Below, piece after piece: positions 45,548 to 52,880 of a stretch of DNA of 64,000 nucleotides. The stretch covers positions 682,001 through 746,000 of the forward strand of contig NZ_LT900021.1 in NCBI RefSeq assembly GCF_900198835.1, given 5' to 3'. The notes beneath the pieces were generated by a model. That model was not told the DNA's origin. It did not search any database and saw only the letters and a program-made list of their open reading frames with translations. The DNA comes from Thermococcus henrietii (lineage in GTDB: Archaea > Methanobacteriota_B > Thermococci > Thermococcales > Thermococcaceae). Positions within the stretch are counted from its first letter, which is position 1. Every line of letters starts with the position of its first letter. The position numbers and the translations under genes are program-made.

Positions 45548-46330
45548 ATGGAGCCGAAGTTTGAAATTCTTGAAAAGAGGGAGGACTCGATAAAGTTCAT
45601 CGTCAGTGGCATAGACGTCGCCTTTGCCAACGCCCTTAGGAGGACTATTTTGGCCGACGTCCCTACCTTCGCCGTTGACGAGGTTGAGTTCTTCGAGAAC
45701 GACTCCGCTTTATTCGACGAGATAATCGCCCACAGATTGGCCATGATTCCCCTCACGACACCCGTTGAGAGGTTCTCGCTCGACGCACTTGAACTCGACG
45801 ACTACACCGTTACCCTCTCACTTGAGGCAGAGGGGCCGGGCATGGTTTACTCTGGCGACCTCAAGAGCAGTGACGAGGGAATCAAACCAGCGAACCCGAA
45901 CATTCCGATAGTCAAGCTCGCCGAGGGACAGAAGCTCACGCTCAACGCCTACGCCAAGCTCGGACGCGGAAAGGACCACGCCAAGTGGCAGCCAGGCTTC
46001 GTCTACTACAAGTACCTGACGAAAATCCACGTGAGCAAGGACGTTCCCGACTGGGAAGAGCTCAAGGAGCTCGCCGAGAGGCGCGGTTTGCCCGTTGAGG
46101 AAAAGAATGATGAAATAATCATAACCACGACCAAGGCCTTCTATCTGCCGAGGAAGTTCGAGGCCTACGAGGGCGAGAAGATTAGGGAAGAGGTAGTGCC
46201 TGGAACGTTCGTCTTTACAGTGGAAACAAACGGAGAGCTCCCCGTTGAGGAAATCGTGAGCATAGCGCTCAAGATACTCATGAGGAAGAGCGATAGATTT
46301 ATAAACGAACTCCATAAATTAGCCGACTGA
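45548..46330 (+). CDS. rpoD: RNA polymerase subunit D (Rpo3)
   Basis: 260 aa, the alpha-like assembly subunit that pairs with Rpo11. Motif [19 protein letters not shown] is the alpha dimerisation region. No [4Fe-4S] cysteine set is present, as in other Thermococcales. ATG at 45548 after GGTGATG. The TATA box of the next tRNA gene lies inside its last codons. Confidence 0.96.
   Translation: MEPKFEILEKREDSIKFIVSGIDVAFANALRRTILADVPTFAVDEVEFFENDSALFDEIIAHRLAMIPLTTPVERFSLDALELDDYTVTLSLEAEGPGMVYSGDLKSSDEGIKPANPNIPIVKLAEGQKLTLNAYAKLGRGKDHAKWQPGFVYYKYLTKIHVSKDVPDWEELKELAERRGLPVEEKNDEIIITTTKAFYLPRKFEAYEGEKIREEVVPGTFVFTVETNGELPVEEIVSIALKILMRKSDRFINELHKLAD
46297..46306 (+). promoter_or_regulatory. tRNA-Leu promoter inside the rpoD 3' end
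   Basis: ATTTATAAAC lies 26-35 bp before the tRNA 5' end, within codons for RFINEL of rpoD. The tRNA can therefore be transcribed on its own. Confidence 0.55.
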
Positions 46331-46331
46331 C

Positions 46332-46419
46332 GCGGGGGTAGCCGAGCCTGGCCAAAGGCGCGGGATTCAGGGTCCCGTCCCGTAGGGGTTCCGGGGTTCA
46401 AATCCCCGCCCCCGCACCA
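46332..46419 (+). tRNA. tRNA-Leu (CAG)
   Basis: A class II cloverleaf: acceptor GCGGGGG/CCCCCGC, anticodon loop TTCAGGG with anticodon CAG, long variable arm, T arm GGTTCAAATCC, CCA encoded. It starts 1 nt after the rpoD stop. Confidence 0.96.
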
Positions 46420-46477
46420 TAACGCTCACCCCGTCCACCTGTCGGTTTCCCTGCGAGAGCGTTGAGGAGGTATGTTC

Positions 46478-46843
46478 ATGGTCAAGAGAACAGGTCCCAC
46501 CGACATCAACCTGAGAAGGCTCATTCGGGCACTCAGGAAGAAGTCGAACGAAGAGGGAGTTAAGATTTGGAAGGACATCGCTTGGCGCCTTGAGAGGCCG
46601 AGGAGGCAGAGGGCTGAAGTCAACGTCAGCAAGATAAACCGCTACACCAAGGAGGGCGACACCGTCATCGTTCCGGGAAGCGTTCTCGGAGCCGGAAAGC
46701 TCGAGCACAAGGTCACCGTTGCTGCTTGGAAGTTCAGCGAGACCGCTAAGAAGAAGATCCTCGAGGCCGGTGGCGAGGCCATCACCATCGAGGAGCTTAT
46801 GGAGAGAAACCCGAAGGGTAGTGGAGTAATCATAATGGAGTGA
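46478..46843 (+). CDS. rpl18e: 50S ribosomal protein eL18
   Basis: 121 aa: [20 protein letters not shown] and [20 protein letters not shown]-like core. ATG at 46478 is favoured because GGAGGT sits 6 nt upstream; ATG at 46472 is too close to it. Confidence 0.96.
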   Translation: MVKRTGPTDINLRRLIRALRKKSNEEGVKIWKDIAWRLERPRRQRAEVNVSKINRYTKEGDTVIVPGSVLGAGKLEHKVTVAAWKFSETAKKKILEAGGEAITIEELMERNPKGSGVIIME

Positions 46844-46849
46844 TGGGCC

Positions 46850-47278
46850 ATGAGGATTATTAACGCTGAAGGACTCATACTCGGAAGGCTCGCCTCGAAG
46901 GTTGCCAAGATGCTCCTCGAGGGCGAAGAGGTCGTCATAGTCAACGCCGAGAAGGCCATCATCACCGGAAACCGTGAGGACATCTTTGCCAAGTACAAGC
47001 AGAGGACCGAGCTTAGAACCAGGACCAACCCGAGGAGGGGTCCGTTCTACCCGAAGAGGAGCGACGAGATAGTCAGGAGGACCGTTAGGGGCATGCTCCC
47101 CTGGAAGACCGACCGCGGAAGGAAGGCCTTCAGGAGGCTCAAGGTCTACGTCGGCGTTCCCAAGGAGTTCGAGGGCAAGGAGCTTGAGACCATAAGCGAG
47201 GCCCACATGTCGAGGCTTGCCACGCCGAAGTACGTCACCGTTGGTGAAGTGGCCAAGTTCCTCGGTGGAAAGTTCTGA
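46850..47278 (+). CDS. rpl13: 50S ribosomal protein uL13
   Basis: 142 aa with [23 protein letters not shown] and the [21 protein letters not shown] region. It is 6 nt after eL18. Confidence 0.97.
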   Translation: MRIINAEGLILGRLASKVAKMLLEGEEVVIVNAEKAIITGNREDIFAKYKQRTELRTRTNPRRGPFYPKRSDEIVRRTVRGMLPWKTDRGRKAFRRLKVYVGVPKEFEGKELETISEAHMSRLATPKYVTVGEVAKFLGGKF

Positions 47279-47288
47279 GGTGAGAAAG

Positions 47289-47696
47289 ATGAGGGTCATC
47301 CAGACTGCTGGAAAGAGGAAAACCGCTATAGCGAGGGCCACCATAAGGGAAGGAAAGGGAAGGGTGAGAATCAACCACAAGCCCGTCGAGATAATCGAGC
47401 CCGAGATAGCGCGCTTCACCATCATGGAACCGCTCATATTGGCTGGAGAGGAGATAGTCAGCAAGGTCGACATCGACGTCAAGGTCGAGGGCGGAGGCTT
47501 CATGGGCCAGGCCGAGGCCGCGCGCGTCGCCATAGCCAGGGCTCTCGTCGAGTGGACCAACGACATGAATCTCAAGGAAAAGTTTATGAAGTACGACAGG
47601 ACTATGCTCGTTGGCGACAGCAGGAGGACCGAGCCCCACAAGCCCAACCGCTCGACCAAGGGTCCGAGGGCCAAGAGGCAGAAGTCCTACCGTTGA
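47289..47696 (+). CDS. rps9: 30S ribosomal protein uS9
   Basis: 135 aa: [21 protein letters not shown] at the start and the C-terminal KAKRQKSYR-type tail that touches the P-site tRNA. ATG at 47289 follows GAGGTGAG; the longer upstream frame overlaps uL13 and is not supported. Confidence 0.97.
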   Translation: MRVIQTAGKRKTAIARATIREGKGRVRINHKPVEIIEPEIARFTIMEPLILAGEEIVSKVDIDVKVEGGGFMGQAEAARVAIARALVEWTNDMNLKEKFMKYDRTMLVGDSRRTEPHKPNRSTKGPRAKRQKSYR

Positions 47697-47728
47697 TGCC
47701 TCCCCTTTAACAATTTGAGGTGTGGGAA

Positions 47729-47926
47729 ATGATAGTCCCCGTCAGGTGCTTCACCTGCGGAAAGGTGCTGGCAGACAAGTACTACGAGTTCAAGAAGAGA
47801 GTTGAGGCCGGGGAAGACCCTGGTAAGGTCCTCGACGACCTTGGCGTCGAGAGGTACTGCTGCAGGAGAACGCTCCTCAGCCACGTGGAGCTCATCGACC
47901 AGGTAATGGTTTATAAAGTCTACTAA
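47729..47926 (+). CDS. rpoN: RNA polymerase subunit N (Rpo10)
   Basis: 65 aa with the zinc motif C-x-x-C...CC: CFTCG and RYCCRR. ATG at 47729 follows GAGGTGTG. Its last codons contain the TATA box of tRNA-Pro. Confidence 0.97.
   Translation: MIVPVRCFTCGKVLADKYYEFKKRVEAGEDPGKVLDDLGVERYCCRRTLLSHVELIDQVMVYKVY
47909..47918 (+). promoter_or_regulatory. tRNA-Pro promoter inside the rpoN 3' end
   Basis: GTTTATAAAG lies 26-35 bp upstream of the tRNA 5' end and is also the coding sequence for VYK of RpoN. Confidence 0.55.
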
Positions 47927-47943
47927 AAACCGCAATTCTGGGC

Positions 47944-48021
47944 GGGGCCGTGGGGTAGCTTGGTCTATCCTCCCGGCTTGGGGTGCCGGAGACCCGGGTT
48001 CAAATCCCGGCGGCCCCACCA
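47944..48021 (+). tRNA. tRNA-Pro (GGG)
   Basis: Acceptor GGGGCCG/CGGCCCC, anticodon stem CCGGC/GCCGG with loop TTGGGGT (anticodon GGG), T arm GGTTCAAATCC, CCA encoded. It lies between rpoN and rpoK. Confidence 0.96.
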
Positions 48022-48078
48022 ACATTCCGTTCACTGAAAAAACCTCTCTTGAAGGTGTGGAAGGAAGGGGTGGTAAGT

Positions 48079-48252
48079 ATGTTCAAGTACACCCGCTTTG
48101 AGAAGGCCCGCATCATCGGTGCGAGGGCTCTCCAGATAGCGATGGGTGCCCCCGTGCTGATAGACGTTCCCGAGGGAATAACTCCCCTTCAAGCTGCCTT
48201 GATGGAGTTCGAGAAGGGAATAATCCCGCTCACCGTAATAAGGCCGAGCTGA
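48079..48252 (+). CDS. rpoK: RNA polymerase subunit K (Rpo6)
   Basis: 57 aa, omega-like: [26 protein letters not shown] at 48079 after GGGGTGG; a longer frame runs through the tRNA and is spurious. Confidence 0.96.
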   Translation: MFKYTRFEKARIIGARALQIAMGAPVLIDVPEGITPLQAALMEFEKGIIPLTVIRPS

Positions 48253-48258
48253 TGAACG

Positions 48259-49284
48259 ATGATGGTGATAGAGAACGTAATCGGCAGGGTTGCAGTGCTC
48301 AAGGGGGGCAAATACTCCGTTGAGGTAGACGTCATAACCAGCTCGGGCTTTGGGCGGTTTGCCTCGCCGATAGACGAGAACCCGAGCCTCTACATAGCCG
48401 AGGCTCATCGCGCTGTAAGCGAGGTTGATGAGATAATCGGGCCCGAGCTGATAGGCTTTGATGCAACCGAGCAGGAACTCATAGACAGCTACCTCTGGGA
48501 GATAGACGGAACCGAGAACTTCGGCCACATCGGAGCCAACACCGCGCTGGCGGTTTCAGTAGCCACCGCAAAGGCAGCCGCGAGCGAGAAGAACCTTCCC
48601 CTCTACAGCTACCTCGGGGGAACTTTCACCACCGAGTTGCCCGTCCCAATCCTTGAGCTCGGTCGCGGTGAGGAGTTCGATTACTACGTCATGGTTCGCG
48701 ATTTGATGGAGATTACCGACGTCGTTGACGCTTTCAACAGCGTCCTTGAGAACGTTGAGGGCAATACCGTTGAGGCCTACTCAAAGGCCACCGAAAAGGC
48801 CACCGACGAGCTCGGCCTTGAGGTTGCCCTCGGGCTCGTCCAGAAGAAGGAGCTCGATATAGAGACCGTCCTCTCGACGGTTGAGGACAACAACGTTGCC
48901 TACATAAAGCCCCTCGGTGGTGAGGAGCTCTTCCTTGAGCTTATAGCCGGAACCCACGGGGTCTTCGTTGACGGTGAGTACCTCTTCCGCGAGAAGGACA
49001 TACTCGACAGGCGCTACTACAACGCGCTCTCCATAAAACCCATAAACCTGGGCACGCTCACCGACTTGTACAACCTCATAAACGACGCCAAGTCGGAGAG
49101 AATCGTTCCAATCCTCTCGGAGGCTCGCTACGAGTCCTCCGATGAGGCCCTTGCCCACCTCGCGGTGGGCTTCCGTTGCCCGGCGATGGTCCTGAGGAAG
49201 GATTCCATCGCCAGGCTGAACGAGCTGATAAGAATAGCTGAGGATTTGGGTGAAAGGGGCAGGATAATAACCTTTGAAGGATGA
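48259..49284 (+). CDS. enolase-like protein lacking catalytic residues
   Basis: A 341-aa protein, shorter than true enolase (about 430 aa). The N-terminal third is clearly enolase-like (IENVIGRVAVLKGGKYSVEVDV, HIGANTALAVSVATAKAAA, LPLYSYLGG), and KPINLGTLTDLYNLINDAK matches the IKxNQIGTLTE region. The middle, which carries the metal ligands, is divergent and shortened. The SHRSGET segment is replaced by SEARYES (no catalytic His), and the IKTG lysine is lost (CPAMVLRK). It is probably not a glycolytic enzyme. It lies between rpoK and uS2; the role is unknown. Confidence 0.85.
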   Translation: MMVIENVIGRVAVLKGGKYSVEVDVITSSGFGRFASPIDENPSLYIAEAHRAVSEVDEIIGPELIGFDATEQELIDSYLWEIDGTENFGHIGANTALAVSVATAKAAASEKNLPLYSYLGGTFTTELPVPILELGRGEEFDYYVMVRDLMEITDVVDAFNSVLENVEGNTVEAYSKATEKATDELGLEVALGLVQKKELDIETVLSTVEDNNVAYIKPLGGEELFLELIAGTHGVFVDGEYLFREKDILDRRYYNALSIKPINLGTLTDLYNLINDAKSERIVPILSEARYESSDEALAHLAVGFRCPAMVLRKDSIARLNELIRIAEDLGERGRIITFEG

Positions 49285-49299
49285 GGAGGTGTGAAGGAA

Positions 49300-49905
49300 A
49301 TGGAGGAGTATCTCGTTCCACTCGACCAGTATCTGGCAGCGGGTGTCCACATCGGCACCCAGCAGAAGACCCAGGACATGAAGAAGTTCATCTACCGCGT
49401 CAGGCAGGACGGCCTCTACGTCCTCGACGTCAGGAAGACCGACGAGAGGCTCAAGGTCGCTGGCAAGTTCCTTGCCAAGTTCGACCCGGAGAACATCTTG
49501 GCCGTTAGCGTCAGGCTCTACGGCCAGAAGCCCGTCAAGAAGTTCGGCGAGGTTACCGGTGCCAGGGCCATTCCGGGCCGTTTCCTCCCGGGAACCATGA
49601 CCAACCCGCAGGTCAAGAACTTCTTCGAGCCGGACGTCATTATCGTCACCGACCCGAGGGCCGACCACCAGGCTATGAAGGAGGCCGTTGAGATTGGAAT
49701 ACCGATAGTTGCCCTCGTTGACACCGAGAACTTCCTCAGCTACGTTGACCTCGCAATCCCGACCAACAACAAGGGTAGGAAAGCCCTCGCGCTCATCTAC
49801 TGGATACTCGCCAGGGAGATACTCTACAACAGGAAGGAAATCGAGAGCAGGGAGGACTTCAAGGTTCCCGTTGAGGACTTCGAGATGAGGATTGTGAGGA
49901 CCTGA
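49300..49905 (+). CDS. rps2: 30S ribosomal protein uS2
   Basis: 201 aa: [31 protein letters not shown] and [28 protein letters not shown] at 49300 after GAGGTGTG. Confidence 0.97.
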   Translation: MEEYLVPLDQYLAAGVHIGTQQKTQDMKKFIYRVRQDGLYVLDVRKTDERLKVAGKFLAKFDPENILAVSVRLYGQKPVKKFGEVTGARAIPGRFLPGTMTNPQVKNFFEPDVIIVTDPRADHQAMKEAVEIGIPIVALVDTENFLSYVDLAIPTNNKGRKALALIYWILAREILYNRKEIESREDFKVPVEDFEMRIVRT

Positions 49906-49912
49906 GGGGAAG

Positions 49913-49921
49913 GTTTTTAAC
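49913..49921 (+). promoter_or_regulatory. TATA box of tRNA-Leu (TAA)
   Basis: GTTTTTAAC lies 24-32 bp before the tRNA 5' end, just after the uS2 stop. Confidence 0.5.
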
Positions 49922-49944
49922 TTTCCCCCTGTACTTCCCCTCGC

Positions 49945-50032
49945 GCGGGGGTGCCCGAGCCTGGCCAAAGGGGCCGGACTTAAGATCCGGTGCCGCAGGG
50001 CTTCGCGGGTTCAAATCCCGTCCCCCGCACCA
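49945..50032 (+). tRNA. tRNA-Leu (TAA)
   Basis: A class II tRNA: acceptor GCGGGGG/CCCCCGC, anticodon stem CCGGA/TCCGG with loop CTTAAGA (anticodon TAA), long variable arm, CCA encoded. Confidence 0.96.
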
Positions 50033-50089
50033 AACCTTTAAAAGTTCCCCGTTGAACGAAACCCGTCAAGGTCATTTGAGGTGGTTGAG

Positions 50090-50245
50090 ATGGCGAGATT
50101 CCCCGAGGCTGAAGCAAGAATCTTCAGGAAGCTTATCTGCATGCGCTGTGGCGCCACCAACCCGTGGGGCGCAAAGAAGTGCAGAAAGTGCGGTTACAAG
50201 GGGCTTCGCCCCAAGGCCAGAGAACCGCGCGGTGGCGGACGCTGA
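50090..50245 (+). CDS. rpl40e: 50S ribosomal protein eL40
   Basis: A 51-aa zinc-ribbon protein: [15 protein letters not shown], then CMRCG...CRKCG, ending [11 protein letters not shown]. Archaeal eL40 has no ubiquitin fusion. ATG at 50090 after GAGGTGG. It abuts the stop of the convergent PadR gene with no bases between. Confidence 0.95.
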   Translation: MARFPEAEARIFRKLICMRCGATNPWGAKKCRKCGYKGLRPKAREPRGGGR

Positions 50246-50575
50246 TTAGGTTTTCTTCAACTTTTTCAGCGTTTCTTCCAGAAACTCTATTCCCTCTTTT
50301 AGCAGTTCCTCGCCCTTCGGCGTGAGCTTGTAGTACTTTCTGGCCGGCTTTCCGGTTTCGCTCTCCTGCCACTCGGCGGTGACGTAGCCGTCCTTCTCAA
50401 GCTTGTACAGGACGACGTACGAGCTGACGGTGGCTGGCTCGAAGTCGAAGGCCTCCTTTATGCGCTCCTTGAGCTCGTAGGCGTACATCGGCCTCTCCTC
50501 GAGGAGCCGAAGTATGTAGAGCCAGAGCACCTCTTTCGTAACCTTATTCCTCAACCTCTCTATCGGCGTCGTCAT
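50246..50575 (-). CDS. PadR-family transcriptional regulator
   Basis: A 109-aa winged-helix protein: EVLWLYILRLLEERPMYAYELKERI (helices 1-3), YVVLYKLEKDGYVTAEWQE (recognition helix and wing), RKYYKLTPKGEELL, and a C-terminal coiled-coil helix for dimerisation. PadR proteins repress genes for transport or stress. The target is unknown; divergence from the FUN14 gene suggests it or the PadR gene itself. Confidence 0.9.
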   Translation of the reverse strand: MTTPIERLRNKVTKEVLWLYILRLLEERPMYAYELKERIKEAFDFEPATVSSYVVLYKLEKDGYVTAEWQESETGKPARKYYKLTPKGEELLKEGIEFLEETLKKLKKT

Positions 50576-50640
50576 GGTCCCACCTGTTTTATGTCTTGTA
50601 AATATTTTGGAAGCGTGTAATTTAAGCCTTTTGGGGATAA

Positions 50641-50650
50641 GGTTTTATAC
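50641..50650 (+). promoter_or_regulatory. TATA box of FUN14-like gene
   Basis: GGTTTTATAC lies about 35 bp before the ATG at 50682. The PadR gene is transcribed the other way from the same 106-bp gap, so PadR may act here. Confidence 0.5.
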
Positions 50651-50681
50651 GTTCGCTTCCTAAGGAACCTCGGTGGTGATT

Positions 50682-50981
50682 ATGGATTTCAACGTTAGTG
50701 GCATGTTTGGCGATGTCGGTGTTGGTGCCATCGTTGGCTTTATCACAGGGTACGCCCTCAAAAAACTCATGAAGATAGCGATGGCTATAATCGGTGCCTA
50801 CGTCCTCAGTCTCTTCTACCTTCAAAAGAAGGGCGTAATAACGATAAACACCGACAAGCTATTCAACCTGACCGGTAACCTAACTCAGCAGGTAGTCAGC
50901 CTTGGTCAAAAGGTCGTTGGAATCCTCCCCGGAACCAGCGCTTTCGTCGCGGGCTTCTACATCGGCTTCAAAAAAGGGTGA
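50682..50981 (+). CDS. FUN14-domain membrane protein
   Basis: A 99-aa small membrane protein with glycine-rich helices (GAIVGFITGYALKKLMKIAMAI; then a C-terminal AFVAGFYIGFKKG). This is the FUN14 family pattern. Archaeal members have no known function; the mitochondrial FUNDC1 is a mitophagy receptor. ATG at 50682 after GGTGGTG. Confidence 0.8.
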   Translation: MDFNVSGMFGDVGVGAIVGFITGYALKKLMKIAMAIIGAYVLSLFYLQKKGVITINTDKLFNLTGNLTQQVVSLGQKVVGILPGTSAFVAGFYIGFKKG

Positions 50982-50985
50982 GGAA

Positions 50986-51747
50986 TCAAACCTTCCCGCG
51001 GTAGAGAATCTTGATGAGCTCCTCGGGAAGGCCTTCCCTCTTGATTTTCTCTTCGACGAGCCTCTTTTCCTTCTCGTAGTCAACCTCGATGAACTTGGTG
51101 TGTAGCGTGTCAACGTCAACCAGCGCGAAGGTTGCCTTGTGGTTCTTGCTTGGCGGATAGCCTATGCTTCCGGGGCAGATTACCCTTCCGTACCTAGTCA
51201 TTGCGTTGACCGGGTACTTCGGCGACGCCACGAAGAGTATCTCGTAGTCCTTGACGGGCCTCATTATGGCCTCGTAGTAGCTCGTCGGCTGGTCAGGGAG
51301 CACCTGGCCGTCGAACGGGTTGAGCGGGCTTCCATAGACGCCGAAGATGTCGTTCTTGCCTATCTTGTCCACGAGGTAAATCGGCAGGTCCCTGATGAAC
51401 TCCCTACCTTCGTGGCCGAGCTTCTCCCACGTGTACTTGAGGGCCTTCTTGATGTATGGTGGATAGTCCAGCTTGTCGATGTAATCCGGTCCCTCCGCGT
51501 GCGGGTCGCTGGCCGCTATAACCTGGTCAAACTCACCGCGAATGACCTTGACGACGTTGTTCCTGATGAGGTCATCGAGCGTGTCGAGAACCTCCCTTGG
51601 GTACGGGAAGAGACCGACGACGTTTCCAAGGACGTAGTACTTCTCAATCTCATAACCTTCCTCCTTGAGGGCCTCAATCTTCTCAAGGGCCTTCGCCAGG
51701 GCTGGAAGGTTTCCGTTTATGTTCGCCAGAACCGCCACATATACCAT
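50986..51747 (-). CDS. metallophosphoesterase-fold protein with degenerate metal site
   Basis: A 253-aa protein with the MJ0936/YfcE-like calcineurin fold, but each metal-ligand motif is altered. DxHGN is NINGN, GDIVG is GNVVG, GNHD is GEFD, the HGSP histidine is Tyr (VYGSP), and GHTH is VASP. The structural motifs PYPREVLDTL and CPGSIGYPPSKN remain. It is probably a non-catalytic binding or regulatory protein. Leftward, convergent with FUN14, with a TATA element 50 bp upstream. Confidence 0.8.
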   Translation of the reverse strand: MVYVAVLANINGNLPALAKALEKIEALKEEGYEIEKYYVLGNVVGLFPYPREVLDTLDDLIRNNVVKVIRGEFDQVIAASDPHAEGPDYIDKLDYPPYIKKALKYTWEKLGHEGREFIRDLPIYLVDKIGKNDIFGVYGSPLNPFDGQVLPDQPTSYYEAIMRPVKDYEILFVASPKYPVNAMTRYGRVICPGSIGYPPSKNHKATFALVDVDTLHTKFIEVDYEKEKRLVEEKIKREGLPEELIKILYRGKV

Positions 51748-51794
51748 GGTACCACCTCCATTTTTTCTTACCTAAAGAAACTAAAAGTCCCAAG

Positions 51795-51804
51795 GTATTT
51801 AAAC
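51795..51804 (-). promoter_or_regulatory. TATA box of the phosphoesterase-like gene
   Basis: GTATTTAAAC (GTTTAAATAC on the coding strand) is about 50 bp upstream of the ATG at 51747. It also marks the left edge of hairpin island 3. Confidence 0.5.
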
Positions 51805-51857
51805 GTTTCGGGATATCCGGGAGTTCGGGGGAGTTGGAAAAGGAGAGCCCAAAAAGG

Positions 51858-51940
51858 GAATCACGAACCTTGGTCAAACTCTGTGGGATTTTCGTCCCTT
51901 GCGTCGAGCAGAGCTCGACGTCGCGCAGGCGAGCAAGCTT
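51858..51940 (+). repeat. 83-nt module shared inverted with 23040-23122
   Basis: Aligned without gaps to the reverse complement of 23040-23122 with 8 mismatches. It begins GAATCAC and ends CAAGCTT. Confidence 0.85.
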
Positions 51941-52241
51941 TTGGTAAAAGCTTGACCAAAATGATCAAACCCTCACAGGGGGTAAAGATAGAGTGCATGC
52001 CTCTTAAAGTAACTCGTTGGTTTTTGGGTTTGCTTTGATAAGGGCTTTTGAGAGAGGTGTTTAAACTCGAAACGCGCCCGAAGGGCGCTAATTGAGAAAA
52101 CACCCTCAAAAATTGCGAGTTTTAAGCCAAACTCATCTGAAAATGAACCCTTTAAAAAAGCATGCTTCACTTTGATGAAACTTTTCACAAGAAAAGTTTC
52201 CCCGCCAGCGCTGAAGCTTTTGAAAAAAAAAGCTTCACCAA

Positions 52242-52287
52242 GGAAACTTTGCCTTCACAAAGCTTCATCAAAGTTTGTGATTCTTTT
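52242..52287 (+). repeat. 46-nt module, exact inverted copy of 23335-23380
   Basis: Identical over 46 nt. Shared blocks of 22 nt (52307-52328 against 23292-23313) and 27 nt (52470-52496 against 23128-23154) follow in the same order, with nearly equal spacing. Confidence 0.9.
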
Positions 52288-52546
52288 AACGGGGTGTTTT
52301 GAGAGGGTTTGCGCTTTTAACGGCTTTTGTAGATTGTGAATTCTCCGGATTTTGAGAGCTCTCTCACACGGGTTTACTTTTCTCGCGCTCCGGGGGAGCG
52401 CCTCTTAGAGAAAACCCCCCAAAGGACTCTCTTAAAGAGAATTCTGCAGAGAAGATGGCCGTTTGAAAATGCAAACTTCTTAGAATTGCATTCTTAACGA
52501 AGAATCACAAACCTTGGTCAAACTTCGCCTGCGCGAAGTTTGTAAC

Positions 52547-52624
52547 TGGCGCCCCGGCGGGGATTTGAACCCCGGACCTCGAGGTCCGCAGCCTCGCGCC
52601 CTATCCAGACTAGGCCACCGGGGC
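52547..52624 (-). tRNA. tRNA-Arg (GCG)
   Basis: On the minus strand: acceptor GCCCCGG/CCGGGGC, anticodon stem CGAGG/CCTCG with loop CTGCGGA (anticodon GCG), T arm GGTTCAAATCC, CCA encoded. Hairpin island 3 begins 4 nt after the CCA. Confidence 0.96.
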
Positions 52625-52650
52625 ACTGCCCGCTAACCCTTCTCGGAAAC

Positions 52651-52663
52651 GCTTTATAAATTT
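52651..52663 (-). promoter_or_regulatory. TATA box of tRNA-Arg
   Basis: AAATTTATAAAGC on the minus strand, 27-39 bp before the tRNA 5' end. It is divergent from the tRNA-Gly promoter. Confidence 0.6.
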
Positions 52664-52685
52664 AACCTTTCCCAAAGACCGAAAA

Positions 52686-52695
52686 ATTTATAAAT
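52686..52695 (+). promoter_or_regulatory. TATA box of tRNA-Gly
   Basis: ATTTATAAAT lies 31-40 bp before the tRNA 5' end. Confidence 0.6.
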
Positions 52696-52725
52696 GCTCT
52701 CCGGATGAGTTAGTATCGGGCCTGT

Positions 52726-52802
52726 GCGGTGGTAGTCTAGCCTGGCTAGGACAGCGGCCTGCCACGCCGCTGGCCCGGGTTCAAATCCCGGCCACCGCAC
52801 CA
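52726..52802 (+). tRNA. tRNA-Gly (GCC)
   Basis: Acceptor GCGGTGG/CCACCGC, anticodon stem GCGGC/GCCGC with loop CTGCCAC (anticodon GCC), T arm GGTTCAAATCC, CCA encoded. No hairpin island follows this one, unlike tRNA-Lys and tRNA-Arg. Confidence 0.96.
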
Positions 52803-52880
52803 CAAACTTCTTCTGGGGCTTCATCTCAAAACGAGTTCTCTCGGTCTGCTTTCTTCCGATAATAAAAAGAACGTTAGGTT

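Larger units (their letters stand above)
51805..52546. repeat. hairpin-mosaic island 3, gene-free, adjacent to tRNA-Arg
   Basis: About 0.74 kb without a gene. GC hairpins lie at 52074-52088 (6-bp stem, GAA loop) and 52385-52401 (7-bp stem, GGG loop). The CGTCGAG/CTCGACG hairpin lies near 51902-51922. AT-rich stems lie at 51934-51954, 52177-52200 (10 bp), 52212-52235 and 52519-52542. 51858-51940 and 52242-52496 are inverted, collinear relatives of island 1. The last hairpin ends 4 nt from the tRNA-Arg CCA. Confidence 0.8.

Noticed and set aside
47687-48034. Minus-strand frame across tRNA-Pro with a [10 protein letters not shown]-like start
   Set aside because: The same tRNA-antisense artefact, and it runs through rpoN on the other strand.
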